A stretch of DNA of 64,000 nucleotides from Lentisphaerales bacterium. Its GTDB lineage: Bacteria; Verrucomicrobiota; Lentisphaeria; Lentisphaerales; Lentisphaeraceae. The notes under the pieces were generated by a model, which was not told the origin of the DNA, did not search any database, and saw only the letters and a program-made list of their open reading frames with translations. Shown here piece after piece: positions 10,400-20,013 of the stretch. Made by a program: the position numbers and the translations under genes. The stretch spans positions 1-64,000 of the forward strand of contig JAKVBD010000003.1 in the NCBI GenBank assembly GCA_022446985.1, given 5' to 3'. Positions within the stretch are counted from its first letter, which is position 1. Each line of letters starts with the position of its first letter.

Positions 10400-12382
10400 T
10401 TACTTCCAAAGAGCTCCGCTGCTCTCTCGATGAATTTTCCGGGCGGCTCCTTCCAGGAAAATAGTTTTGTCGCCGGCTATTATGCAATTATTCTTGGCAC
10501 GGGTAATTCCAGTATACAATATTTCCCGTGACAATAAGCGGTTCTCCCGACTTTCCGGCACGAGCAGCAACACTTTGTTATACTCCGAACCCTGACTTTT
10601 GTGAACAGTTATGGCAAAGGACAATTCATAGTTCAGCAATACCTCAACAGAAAAAGACACATAGCCATCCTCTTTTCGGAAGTAAGCTTTATAACCATCA
10701 TCAACTTTTAGAACCAAACCGACATCGCCATTATATAAGCCTCGGCTGTAATCATTTCTGGTGATCATAATCGGGGCTCCGTGAAATAAATCAGCATGGT
10801 TATAATCACTCAGCGTATTGCGAAGATATTTCGATCCTATTTGATTGAGACGATTGACGCCATGCTCACCTGTTCTCGTAAAACACAAAATTCGGCTATC
10901 CTCCAATTCACTAAAAAGCTTATCAAGACAATCATACGGCTGCTGATTAATAGTTTTGCGTAATAACGCCAGGTAAGAATCTGTTTTTTGATTAAAACAC
11001 TGCTCAAACCAGGTCTCAAAAAAGTCTTCTTCAGGGAAACTTTCCCAGAAGAACTGCACTGAGCTTCTGCCATCGAACCAAGTTTGTGGGTACGGATTAA
11101 CTCCTTTCTTAAAATCAAAGAGTGGCAAGCCTTCCGTCACTTCACTCTCCTCTTGCAACAGCAAATCACTTCTAAGGGTGTATGAAGTCAACTCATCTTC
11201 GCTATCTACATTAACCCGCAAGCTTAACTCGAGAATTTCCTCAGCTGAGCGATAAGATTTAGTTAACAACACAACTTTATCCTGCAAAGCTGATTCCTGA
11301 GCCGAAGATTGAATAACCATCGACTCATAAATTTCCGGTCTTACTAATTGCTTAACTGAACTTAAAAAAGCTTCTGAGTAAAGAGGAGCTTCAGTTGGCA
11401 ATAAGTCAGTTAGAACCTGGCCGGCCTCAACCGAGGGCAACTGATGCTTATCTCCCAGGAAAATGACTCGGCATTCAGAAGAAATAGCATTAAGCAAATC
11501 TGCCATAAGTCGAGCATCGACCATCGACACTTCATCAATGACCAAGGTTTGAGCATTAATTTTGACGTTCTCTTTGTTGAGGTAAGACTTAATTAATCGA
11601 TGAATGGTCGTCGCTTCCAAATCAGCAAGATGCAAGTCAATTCCTTCAGGGTTACTCAGGCCTGAAATACTCTGCTCTAAAGAGTCCGCCATTCTTTGAG
11701 CGGCTTTACCGGTTGGCGCCACAAGGCGAATTTTATCGATATCTTCTCCAGGCTGTCTCACCAGAATTCGAAGTAAAGTTGCCAAAACACTGGTCTTACC
11801 TGTTCCTGGTCCACCCGTAATAATCGAGAACTGATTCAATACGCCACAGATAACACCCAAAGTCTGTCTTGGGTGCAGTTCATAAGACAAGGATTCAAAA
11901 ACCGTTTTGAAGTCTGCGATTAAGCTTTCTGTCAGCTGTCTCTGGGAGTTTTCTTGCCAAAGTTTCTGGCAGTTCTCAATTAATTTCTGTTCTAAGGCGA
12001 GATTTCGATAAAGGTAAAGATTGTCGTCCTTAAGTACCAGAGGACGCATTCTTGCATCAATTGCAACAAGGCTTTCGAAAGCTCCATGCTCGATCTGCTC
12101 TTTCATTTTTACTGAATCAATCTGCGGAAAAATATTGAGCGATGAATAATAATGTTCTGAACCTAGCTTTAGGCACAAGCTTCCTTCATTCAAAGAATGG
12201 AAAACTAACAAGAAGAGAACAATATGCTCTTCCTGAACATCGACGTTTTTTAAGCTGAAGTCCCGCACTAACTGAAAATCTATAAGGCTGAGACTCCAAT
12301 TGTTCGCAGCCACGTAGTAAAGGGAGCCAAATTTCTCATCCTGATAAATCTTCTCAAATGCCTGTTCATCCCAACGACTCAT
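10400..12382 (-). CDS. recD: Exodeoxyribonuclease V alpha subunit RecD
   Basis: A 660-residue SF1B (5'-3') helicase subunit of RecBCD. Walker A ITGGPGTGKTS lies at about 188-198, the DEVSMVD Walker B about 280, and FLGDKHQLPSVEAG shortly after. The C-terminal helicase motifs AITVHKSQGSEY and LYTGITRAK are present. The ATG overlaps the recB stop codon by one base (TAATG), indicating translational coupling. The length is slightly above the E. coli protein (608). The N-terminal region (1-110) is divergent, as is usual for the RecB-binding part. Confidence 0.93.
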   Translation of the reverse strand: MSRWDEQAFEKIYQDEKFGSLYYVAANNWSLSLIDFQLVRDFSLKNVDVQEEHIVLFLLVFHSLNEGSLCLKLGSEHYYSSLNIFPQIDSVKMKEQIEHGAFESLVAIDARMRPLVLKDDNLYLYRNLALEQKLIENCQKLWQENSQRQLTESLIADFKTVFESLSYELHPRQTLGVICGVLNQFSIITGGPGTGKTSVLATLLRILVRQPGEDIDKIRLVAPTGKAAQRMADSLEQSISGLSNPEGIDLHLADLEATTIHRLIKSYLNKENVKINAQTLVIDEVSMVDARLMADLLNAISSECRVIFLGDKHQLPSVEAGQVLTDLLPTEAPLYSEAFLSSVKQLVRPEIYESMVIQSSAQESALQDKVVLLTKSYRSAEEILELSLRVNVDSEDELTSYTLRSDLLLQEESEVTEGLPLFDFKKGVNPYPQTWFDGRSSVQFFWESFPEEDFFETWFEQCFNQKTDSYLALLRKTINQQPYDCLDKLFSELEDSRILCFTRTGEHGVNRLNQIGSKYLRNTLSDYNHADLFHGAPIMITRNDYSRGLYNGDVGLVLKVDDGYKAYFRKEDGYVSFSVEVLLNYELSFAITVHKSQGSEYNKVLLLVPESRENRLLSREILYTGITRAKNNCIIAGDKTIFLEGAARKIHRESSGALWK

Positions 12383-15300
12383 TAGCGGTTCGCCCCCTTA
12401 GAAACCATCGATGCCAAACGCTCTTTAGTTCCAGCAGCACCTTTAAAATTAGAATAGTAGACGCCCCTTCCCGGATAATTTACGTTCATGCCACGCAAAT
12501 AAATATATATGGATCCACCAAGACTATGCTTCGACGAAAAGTTGTTCTCAAACCAATCCTGCACGGCATAAGAGTAAAGCTCATACTGCAACTTGTACTT
12601 CTTCTCGCGCATCGAAAGCTCCAAAGACTCTCTGAAGTAATCGCCATTTACTGAAGTCGTTTTCCAGTCGAGGATGTAGTAAATATAAGAAGCATCGCCT
12701 TTACGCACCCGCAAAACAAGGTCAATTATACCCGTTAAGTAAGAGTCTGAACCTGGGACTCGCATGTTAAATTCAATCTCTCGAAGGGTATCTTTCTGCT
12801 TTAAAGTGCAAAGAGCTTTTCCACCCAGTTCAGGAATTGGAGCCTTTAAAGTGTGAAATAACATGCGAGCCAGGGCATCCATATGACTGTCGATAACTTT
12901 CCCACTTTCATCTCTAAGATATTTTTCCGCCAAGGGAAACTTCTGCAATGAATTAGTAAGAACATTATTCACTTCAGTACCTGGCACCAAAATCTGTGAC
13001 GGCTCTGAAATTGATTCAAATTGAGCATAATCCAGATTTTCAAGAATCTCGTGCAAAAGGTCCCCTGTCGCAGCGCCACGAGGAAGAATCAACTCACTTT
13101 CTTCATCTTCGATGAATTGCAGACGTGAGTTATCGTCATACCTCGTCAACTGCATTTCCTTTTCACTGAAGCTGACATTTTCAGAATCGTTCATGTAGTG
13201 CGCAATAGACGAGAAAGAGTAAATACCGACGCGTCTCTGTGAGAAACTCTTCCACTCAGGAAGATCAAAATTATAACTGGGTTTAGGCTCCCTTGAGGTA
13301 CTTTCCTGCTCTTGCAAAAGAAGGTCATCTTTAGTTTCAGGAATTTGTAAAGTTCTGTGACTTTCTGAAAAGAGGTTCTGTAAAATAGATTTCTTATTTA
13401 TCGCCGGCATAAACAATTTCAAGACAGCTCGAGTACATGCCACATAGTAAAGGCGAATAATCTCAGAATCCGCTTCGGCTTGAACGGCAGCTTTACTATT
13501 CTTCGTCAGGTCGATCACTGTTCTTTGCAGCGTACGATCAAAGTATTTGTGATAGCCACTGCTCCTCTCAGTCAAAGGGGTAAATCCACCGAACAAAAAG
13601 ACGACTGGAAACTCCAGGCCTTTACTGGCGTGCATGGTCATGACCTTTACAGCATCAACCTCAAGCTCTTTCTGATGATAATCACTGGCCGCTTCTTCAT
13701 AGCATTCAATAAAGTGTAAAAGCTTTTCTGCCAGGCTGCTAATAGTCAGGTTCTGATCGATCGCCAAGGCCAACAATTCATCTGTGAGCTGTTCATAAAC
13801 ATAAGCGCTATGACTTTTTCGAGTGCTATGTAACCTGATTAACAAGCCACTGCCATAGACAAGAAGTTTAAAGAACGCCGACCATTGATTTTTCTCAGCT
13901 AATTCCAGTAATTCAAACCAAAGAACTGAAACCGGGTGATCATCGGCTAAACTGTCTTCCTTCACCGCCATTTCAGCAGATACATCAAAAAGGTCAGTTA
14001 CCATAGCTCTCTTTCTAAAACCTGAGTTACCCGGTTCTTGAAATGAACAAAGCGCATAGTAAAGAGCATAGGCTTCGCTCGATTGATAAATACCCGATTG
14101 CTTGTAAAAGCTAAATGGAATCTCCGCTTCCTGAAAAGCTTTCTCTAGAGGCTTAAAATCATCTCGTTTGCGGATCAAAATACAGATATCGCCATAACTG
14201 AGTTTCTTACTCCGACCCTTTATCATAAAAGACATATTCTGATGTAAAGCCTGAATATTCTCGACGTACTGTTCTGTGATTTCTTTCTTAATTCGCCAAT
14301 CGTCTTTTTCATCTGGATCATTGAGCTCGATGAAATTGATAAGCTTCGAATCACTACTGTCTTCATGAACTGCCGGGCCATTCTGCATGCGAAACTCTGG
14401 GTTCTGTGCATCCTGATTACCAGAATCTCTAAAACAGATATCCCAATCATTCACTGAGCTCTTTTTAAACCAGCTACTGCCGCTGAAGATCTGATTGAAG
14501 CTGGAAGTCAATTGTGGCAGAGAACGCCAGTTCACCGGCAAATTGTAGTAATTAGCGCCAGACTCAAGCAATTCATGACGGGCCTTCAGGTAAGCATTGA
14601 TATCTGCTCCACGGAATCTGTAAATCGCCTGCTTGGGATCACCGATAATATACATTAAGCGATTGGATTCTCCTTGCTTATCATCGTGAAAGATAGCTTT
14701 AAAGATATTCCACTGCAGCATATCGGTATCTTGAAATTCATCAATCAAACCAACTTTGAGGGACTTTCGCAGTGAAGCTTTCAGCAAGTAACCTTTGTCG
14801 CTTTTCAAAGATTGGTAGACATCTTCAATCATGTCATCAAAACTTAAAAGGGAGCGCTCTCTTTTATAAGCCTTCACAAGAGACTTAATTTCAAAAATCT
14901 CTCTCTTTAAAAAGCTGCACCAGGCAGAATCTTTAGACTTCTCATTAAGACCATAAATTTCATCCAGAAGTTTCGATAATTGAACGATATGTGGATTGGC
15001 CTGAAGTTCGTCATCATAGTTGACTTTGTTCTTACCAGAAGTCGCCTTAATTAAGTAACCAACCGCATATTTTTCAGGAAAGAGATCCACGACATGATTG
15101 AAAACTTCTTCACTACTTAGAGATGAATTAGCAGCAAACTCTAAAGCAGGCTGCAACAGGTCTTGATATTTTACTTTTGGCTTAGTGAATGATGATAAAT
15201 CTGGATAAGCCGAAAAATCCTTTCGACTCAGTTCCTTTAATTCAGTTACATAAGAGTTTTTGAGTTGCTTTAACTCTGAACTTGCTGAATCAAACGGGAT

Positions 15301-15834
15301 AAAGACATCATCACTTGATGAAGACGCTGCCAAACGACACAGTAAAGAATCGACTTCTGACTCGCTATAATTTTCAAGCAATAGCTCACAAACTTCTGGG
15401 GCTTCCTGCCAATGTCTTTTGCGCTGATTCAAAATCTTCTGATAAATAGGCTGGTCCTGAGTCAGTTCAAAATTAAAGCTGCTGCTATTTTCAAAGGCAA
15501 ACTCCTGTAGAACTCTTTGGCAAAAAGAGTGAATCGTAAAGATCTTAGCTTCATTAAACTTATTGAGAGCCTGCTCAAGTTTCTGCCGTTGATCGGGGAA
15601 TTCTTCAAGTGCTTCGACTAAAGCCAAATGAATTCTCTCACGCAGTTCGCCTGTCGCTTTCTCAGTAAAAGTTACGATGAGCAGTTCAGATAAATCATAA
15701 CCTTTTTCAAGAATCAACCTGACAACCAGTTTTTGAATCGTGTAGGTCTTACCAGTGCCGGCAGAAGCCTCGATGACGGCATCTCGATTCAGATTAATAT
15801 CTGCCGGATTATATATATCGATTGACTCTATCAC
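12382..15834 (-). CDS. recB: Exodeoxyribonuclease V beta subunit RecB
   Basis: An 1150-residue SF1A (3'-5') helicase/nuclease. Walker A EASAGTGKTYT is at about 22-32, LIDEFQDTD and IGDPKQAIYRFRGAD are helicase motifs II/III, and VMTMHASKGLEFP and LYYVACTRA are motifs V/VI. The C-terminal RecB nuclease domain is intact: GDLLHEILENL (His motif) and YILDWKTTS (Asp and Lys, about 1048-1056). The start is GTG (minus-strand complement of CAC at 15832-15834), overlapping the recC stop as GTGA. It would unwind and degrade double-strand ends until Chi is recognised by RecC. Confidence 0.94.
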   Translation of the reverse strand: MIESIDIYNPADINLNRDAVIEASAGTGKTYTIQKLVVRLILEKGYDLSELLIVTFTEKATGELRERIHLALVEALEEFPDQRQKLEQALNKFNEAKIFTIHSFCQRVLQEFAFENSSSFNFELTQDQPIYQKILNQRKRHWQEAPEVCELLLENYSESEVDSLLCRLAASSSSDDVFIPFDSASSELKQLKNSYVTELKELSRKDFSAYPDLSSFTKPKVKYQDLLQPALEFAANSSLSSEEVFNHVVDLFPEKYAVGYLIKATSGKNKVNYDDELQANPHIVQLSKLLDEIYGLNEKSKDSAWCSFLKREIFEIKSLVKAYKRERSLLSFDDMIEDVYQSLKSDKGYLLKASLRKSLKVGLIDEFQDTDMLQWNIFKAIFHDDKQGESNRLMYIIGDPKQAIYRFRGADINAYLKARHELLESGANYYNLPVNWRSLPQLTSSFNQIFSGSSWFKKSSVNDWDICFRDSGNQDAQNPEFRMQNGPAVHEDSSDSKLINFIELNDPDEKDDWRIKKEITEQYVENIQALHQNMSFMIKGRSKKLSYGDICILIRKRDDFKPLEKAFQEAEIPFSFYKQSGIYQSSEAYALYYALCSFQEPGNSGFRKRAMVTDLFDVSAEMAVKEDSLADDHPVSVLWFELLELAEKNQWSAFFKLLVYGSGLLIRLHSTRKSHSAYVYEQLTDELLALAIDQNLTISSLAEKLLHFIECYEEAASDYHQKELEVDAVKVMTMHASKGLEFPVVFLFGGFTPLTERSSGYHKYFDRTLQRTVIDLTKNSKAAVQAEADSEIIRLYYVACTRAVLKLFMPAINKKSILQNLFSESHRTLQIPETKDDLLLQEQESTSREPKPSYNFDLPEWKSFSQRRVGIYSFSSIAHYMNDSENVSFSEKEMQLTRYDDNSRLQFIEDEESELILPRGAATGDLLHEILENLDYAQFESISEPSQILVPGTEVNNVLTNSLQKFPLAEKYLRDESGKVIDSHMDALARMLFHTLKAPIPELGGKALCTLKQKDTLREIEFNMRVPGSDSYLTGIIDLVLRVRKGDASYIYYILDWKTTSVNGDYFRESLELSMREKKYKLQYELYSYAVQDWFENNFSSKHSLGGSIYIYLRGMNVNYPGRGVYYSNFKGAAGTKERLASMVSKGANR

Positions 15835-18800
15835 TTGGGCTTACCTTCAAATAATTGCACGATGGGTTGCAGTATTTCTAAAATTCCGATGACATCAGCT
15901 GACTGGCTCAAAAGCTTTTCAGGAACTTTAAGCAACTGTTCTCTGAGCGACTGGTTCTTTTCAATTAAACTCTGAAGATCAGGATCATCTTCTGAAGCAA
16001 GGTTCTTATATTGATTAATGGGTAAAAATAAAGCTTCTCCAGACTGATACTCTGCAGTCAGCTTTGTTAACCACTCCTGCAACTCCTCTTTACTTTGCCA
16101 TCCGGCATTCACCAGGGAAAAGGCATAACGAAGCGGTTTCATACGCTTCAAATTAAAAATGGTAAACTCAACATCTTCACACTTTCCTGAGGAGTAAAGC
16201 ACACACCAATTGATGAAGTTGATTAATATGTGATCAATCAAAGGGGCCTGAGACTTTACGCTAAATATCTGTCGTAGCTGTTGATCATCACTCCAAATAG
16301 CATTTTCAATAGTGCCTCGCAAAGCATAAGATTCACCTTCAAGTTCCACTTTTACGGCATCTGTATAATGAACCTCTTTATCAGCAATCCAGCTACTTTC
16401 TCCAATGACCAAGTCCCCCCAGGAACCAAACTCTGAAGCCGATTGTGTGAGGTAATCTTCCAGAGAAAGTTTATTGAGCAGTTTATCAATTTCTTTCAGG
16501 CAGCTTTGCTGATCCATCTCTCCAAAAATACCTTGAGGTAAAGAGGACTTTTTCTGATAAGCCTCATACAATTCTTCAAGGATCCCGGCTAATGATAAAT
16601 CTGCACTGCTATAAAACTTTTCATGAGCGAACTTTTCAACAGCTTCAACAACAAGGTCACCACGCTGCCAACTATCAGTAGAAAATGGCTCATCTTCTGA
16701 CAAGGTTGAATCATCGGTAAATAATGACGGAATGCCACAGTTATTTTTCATAAATGAACGCAATGGATTCCGTAAGAATAAAGCGAGATCTTTAGTTGCT
16801 ACTGATTTAACTTCTACAGGAATACTCAAGGTCGGATTTTGGGTTGGAGAATATTTTGATTCAAGCAACAAATGAGCTAACTCTCGATCGCCTTCACTCA
16901 CTGGGCGCCAGCCATCTGAGCAAGCGTTAACAGTGAAACTTTCCGGTGCATAGGCTTTAAGTGGTAACTCAGCTACCTGCAATCTTTCAGCGTTCTGTTT
17001 ACCTTTAATCGAATAATTCACCAGTTCTTCAATCAATCTAGAAGGCTTGTAAACTTTGTCTTCTTTTAAATCCTGAGACACATAACTCAAAAATAACTTT
17101 TCCCGGGCACAAACCAGCGTTTCCAAGAAAAGATACATGTTTTTTTCAGGAAGCGAAATATCACCAATTTTTCTTTTGTAATTCCTCAAATCAAAAGTGC
17201 TCTTATCAACATTTCCCGGAAATTCATTTTCTCCCAAACCAAGAAGATATATATGCTTAAATGGCACAGGCCGCATAGGTTGGAGTGAGGCAATAGTAAT
17301 TCCTGACCCCAAATACATTCCTCGCGATACCGGAATCCCTTTAAGAGTGTTATTTAAGAATTCTTGAATATCATCAAGATTAAACAAGAACTGTTCATGG
17401 CCGGCACTAAATTCAACAAGGTTTTGAACTTCTTCATAGAGCTTTGTGCGGATAGTTAATTCGGCAGGGAAGACATCTGGAATGGCCAAAAAACTTTCCA
17501 TCAGTTCAAGCAGCTCTTTCTGCCAAAGGCTGGCAGGCCAATAACCCTTAGCGAAACGGTTAGCAGTATCTGTTAACAGCTCGACATAGAAACCATAGAG
17601 TGAGAGTAGTTCTTTATCTTCGACATAAGAAGAATAAGTGTCATCACACTCCATACCTTCGCCCAAAATACGACCCAAGCGCATACGGGAAATACCATGA
17701 GTAAATGAAAATGATTGCGCATCTCCTTCGCGGAACATATTGAGCGTTTCACACCAATCTAAAAATATCTCTGCATTCTTATTATCTGTCGCAGTTTTTG
17801 CTTGAAAACAAGGGTTTTTGAAAAGCTGCAATAAATTTCTACGGGTAAAATCGCCCATCAAAATCGCCATTAGATACTTCAAACCATTGGCGAAGTGACT
17901 GACATTTTCGGCTTTGGTATCAATTAAGCTATAGGTAATAACTTTGCGATTATCTGCCAAGGCGCCATCGAATACTTTACTGATAGCTGCTTTATATTTG
18001 TCGATATCCGAAACCAGAACCGCAATGTCTGTCAACTTAAGATCTACATCTTCATTCATGTTGTGAACAATACTGTTAAAGACAGTCTCAACTTCGCGAA
18101 TTCTTCCCGGACATGCTGCGATCTGTAAGCTGCGATCATTGATTTCATTCCAGGCTTCGGGTGATTGACGATTGAGGATGTCGTACTGTACCGTTTGCAG
18201 GTAACTCTGTGGCTGAATTGTTACCGGTAGCCAAAAGGACTGAAAGTTTACAGAATTACCCAGACACTCTTCTTCGAGATCTGAAAAGATTTTCAAATTC
18301 TCTCTACCCGGCTTACCCCATGACTTTAAAAGTGAATTTTCGTCGATTTCAAAAAGCTCTTCACCATCGACATCGACAAAAACTTCCGGAGCCTTCAAGG
18401 CTCTTTGCAACCACTTATCTTCCCCCGGGCTGGTGATATCCTCCCAGTATTCAGCACAGACATTCAGGCTGTAAACATAAATCTTACAGAAAGCACCTAA
18501 CTTACACAAAAGCCTTTTGTGAAACACCGACAACTGCGATGGGCCAAAAACGTGAATCACCGGAATTTCACCTTTTCTGTAAGGCTTAAACCAATTCAAC
18601 TTGGTAGCATGCTGAACAAGGGTCTTAAACTGACTGTCATTACTGTTTTGAAACAAACTCATGTAGAGAAGTCGCTGTTCCTGCTCAAGAACTTGAGAGT
18701 TGGCATCTTCAAAGTAAAAGTTACCTTCGCGCCAGGACTTAATCATATCCGGTCGATTGCGTTCATACTCTAGGAAAAGTCGCGAAAGCTCACCTGCTAA

Positions 18801-19193
18801 CTGCCACATTTTATGTGATGAGACTTGAGAGTCCTCAACAAAATAACGTCGCAATAAAGGCAGCGCAGACAGGTCGGCATTTTTAAAGAAATTAAGGATT
18901 GTCCACTGCAGGCGGTTCTGATCCATCTTCACCGTTTCAGAATCATTGTAAAGCTCACCCAGCAAATCCCAAAGCCCCTGCTCTAAAAACGAAAAATTGA
19001 GATTCAATAAAGCCCCTGCCTTATCGGCTATCTGCAGCTGTAGCCACTTCTGCAGTGGTGCATTGGGAATAAATACGGATTGAAATGCAAAAGGATCATC
19101 AGCATTGTCAAGCTTAACATTCTCAGTCATGACTTGCGCCAACTCTTCAACCGAGTTACTTAAATATAAATGTACGCAGGCTTGCTCTTCCAT
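15831..19193 (-). CDS. recC: Exodeoxyribonuclease V gamma subunit RecC
   Basis: An 1120-residue RecC homologue, close to the E. coli length (1122). The N-terminus VHLYLSNSVEELA matches the family's opening (HLYxSNxxExL). QSVFIPNAPLQKWLQLQIA and the conserved YLLGLGENEFPG segment are present. RecC is an inactivated helicase/nuclease that recognises Chi and holds RecB and RecD together. It is the first gene of the operon. Upstream lies a divergent 189-nt region shared with the YkgJ-like gene. The gene order recC-recB-recD lacks the ptrA found in E. coli. Confidence 0.92.
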   Translation of the reverse strand: MEEQACVHLYLSNSVEELAQVMTENVKLDNADDPFAFQSVFIPNAPLQKWLQLQIADKAGALLNLNFSFLEQGLWDLLGELYNDSETVKMDQNRLQWTILNFFKNADLSALPLLRRYFVEDSQVSSHKMWQLAGELSRLFLEYERNRPDMIKSWREGNFYFEDANSQVLEQEQRLLYMSLFQNSNDSQFKTLVQHATKLNWFKPYRKGEIPVIHVFGPSQLSVFHKRLLCKLGAFCKIYVYSLNVCAEYWEDITSPGEDKWLQRALKAPEVFVDVDGEELFEIDENSLLKSWGKPGRENLKIFSDLEEECLGNSVNFQSFWLPVTIQPQSYLQTVQYDILNRQSPEAWNEINDRSLQIAACPGRIREVETVFNSIVHNMNEDVDLKLTDIAVLVSDIDKYKAAISKVFDGALADNRKVITYSLIDTKAENVSHFANGLKYLMAILMGDFTRRNLLQLFKNPCFQAKTATDNKNAEIFLDWCETLNMFREGDAQSFSFTHGISRMRLGRILGEGMECDDTYSSYVEDKELLSLYGFYVELLTDTANRFAKGYWPASLWQKELLELMESFLAIPDVFPAELTIRTKLYEEVQNLVEFSAGHEQFLFNLDDIQEFLNNTLKGIPVSRGMYLGSGITIASLQPMRPVPFKHIYLLGLGENEFPGNVDKSTFDLRNYKRKIGDISLPEKNMYLFLETLVCAREKLFLSYVSQDLKEDKVYKPSRLIEELVNYSIKGKQNAERLQVAELPLKAYAPESFTVNACSDGWRPVSEGDRELAHLLLESKYSPTQNPTLSIPVEVKSVATKDLALFLRNPLRSFMKNNCGIPSLFTDDSTLSEDEPFSTDSWQRGDLVVEAVEKFAHEKFYSSADLSLAGILEELYEAYQKKSSLPQGIFGEMDQQSCLKEIDKLLNKLSLEDYLTQSASEFGSWGDLVIGESSWIADKEVHYTDAVKVELEGESYALRGTIENAIWSDDQQLRQIFSVKSQAPLIDHILINFINWCVLYSSGKCEDVEFTIFNLKRMKPLRYAFSLVNAGWQSKEELQEWLTKLTAEYQSGEALFLPINQYKNLASEDDPDLQSLIEKNQSLREQLLKVPEKLLSQSADVIGILEILQPIVQLFEGKPK

Positions 19194-19326
19194 GAATTCC
19201 GCTTTTTAAAGGTAAATGTGATACACCTTTAAAAATGACATTTAATACTGTCGATGCAACTCAAGCACACCGTAATCTTAGGACTTATCCTGTCTAAAAA
19301 AAATCAAACCACACTCCAATGGAAAT

Positions 19327-19354
19327 TTGACTTAAAGTCATTTTGAGATATTTT
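19327..19354 (+). promoter_or_regulatory. Putative sigma-70 promoter for the YkgJ-like gene
   Basis: TTGACT (19327-19332) and TATTTT (19349-19354) are separated by 16 nt, 28 nt before the ATG at 19383. The -35 box is embedded in a small dyad, TGACTTAAAGTCA. The -10 match is only moderate, so this is a weak call. Confidence 0.35.
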
Positions 19355-19382
19355 CCGCCTAAGATTCAAGGACTAAGTATTA

Positions 19383-19760
19383 ATGGACGAAAAACCACCA
19401 GAAGGGAAAAAATGGCTCTGCCAACGTTGCGGCAACTGCTGTCGCTGGCCCGGTTTAGTTCGCGTTGGGGATCAAGAAGTCGACGCTATTGCCGACTACC
19501 TCAATATGACTTCAGAACAGTTCATTGAAAAATATACAGAAGTCACACCAGACAGACGTGGTCTGACAATCATATCCAAACCTGATGAATCTTGTCTTTT
19601 TCTGGAAGAGCCAAATATCTGTCAGATCAACGATGTCAAACCTATCCAGTGCGGTGGTTTTCCGAATACATGGAACTTCCCAGGCTGGGAAAAAAGCTGT
19701 GAAGCCGTACTCGTCCCTAAAGAGAATTTCGATAGTGAAGTTAAGAAAAGAGATAGTTAA
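19383..19760 (+). CDS. YkgJ-family cysteine-cluster protein
   Basis: 125 residues. CQRCGNCC near residues 14-21, followed by single cysteines in DESCLFLEE, NICQINDVKPIQC and KSC, matches the CxxCxxCC...C...C pattern of the Fe/Zn-chelating YkgJ family (PF03692). Members are thought to bind a metal or iron-sulphur cluster, but the biochemical role is not established. The start is supported by AAGGA about 10 nt upstream. It is followed after 3 nt by a small membrane protein, so the two probably form an operon. Confidence 0.85.
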   Translation: MDEKPPEGKKWLCQRCGNCCRWPGLVRVGDQEVDAIADYLNMTSEQFIEKYTEVTPDRRGLTIISKPDESCLFLEEPNICQINDVKPIQCGGFPNTWNFPGWEKSCEAVLVPKENFDSEVKKRDS

Positions 19761-19763
19761 ACC

Positions 19764-20000
19764 ATGAAGAAAAAAGAACTCGCATACAAGTTATCGATAG
19801 CTCTTTCCTGCTCTATCATGGGCATGTTTACTGGAGCAGTCACGACCTACCTCATATCATTCTACCTCTTTAACCAAGATCTTAATGATGCCATATTCAT
19901 CATTGTTGCAATTGGTCTTATAGGCAGTCAAATTGGCATTGGCTTAGGTTTAAAACTAGCCAACAGGCACCATAAGAGAAAAGCGAATTTTCTTAAATAA
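19764..20000 (+). CDS. Small two-TM membrane protein, unknown
   Basis: 78 residues with two hydrophobic helices (about 7-31 and 43-66) and a short, very basic C-terminal tail (NRHHKRKANFLK). The second helix is glycine-rich (GLIGSQIGIGLGLKLA), suggesting close helix packing. I do not recognise a family. It starts 3 nt after the YkgJ-like gene and ends 13 nt before the next gene, so it is probably co-transcribed with both. Confidence 0.6.
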   Translation: MKKKELAYKLSIALSCSIMGMFTGAVTTYLISFYLFNQDLNDAIFIIVAIGLIGSQIGIGLGLKLANRHHKRKANFLK

Positions 20001-20013
20001 AGGTAACTACAAA

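Noticed and set aside
10389-10487. Upstream start for the kinase-WD40 gene adding 33 residues
   Set aside because: The extra residues overlap the recD end by 88 nt and look unlike a kinase N-terminus; the ATG at 10388 is more natural.
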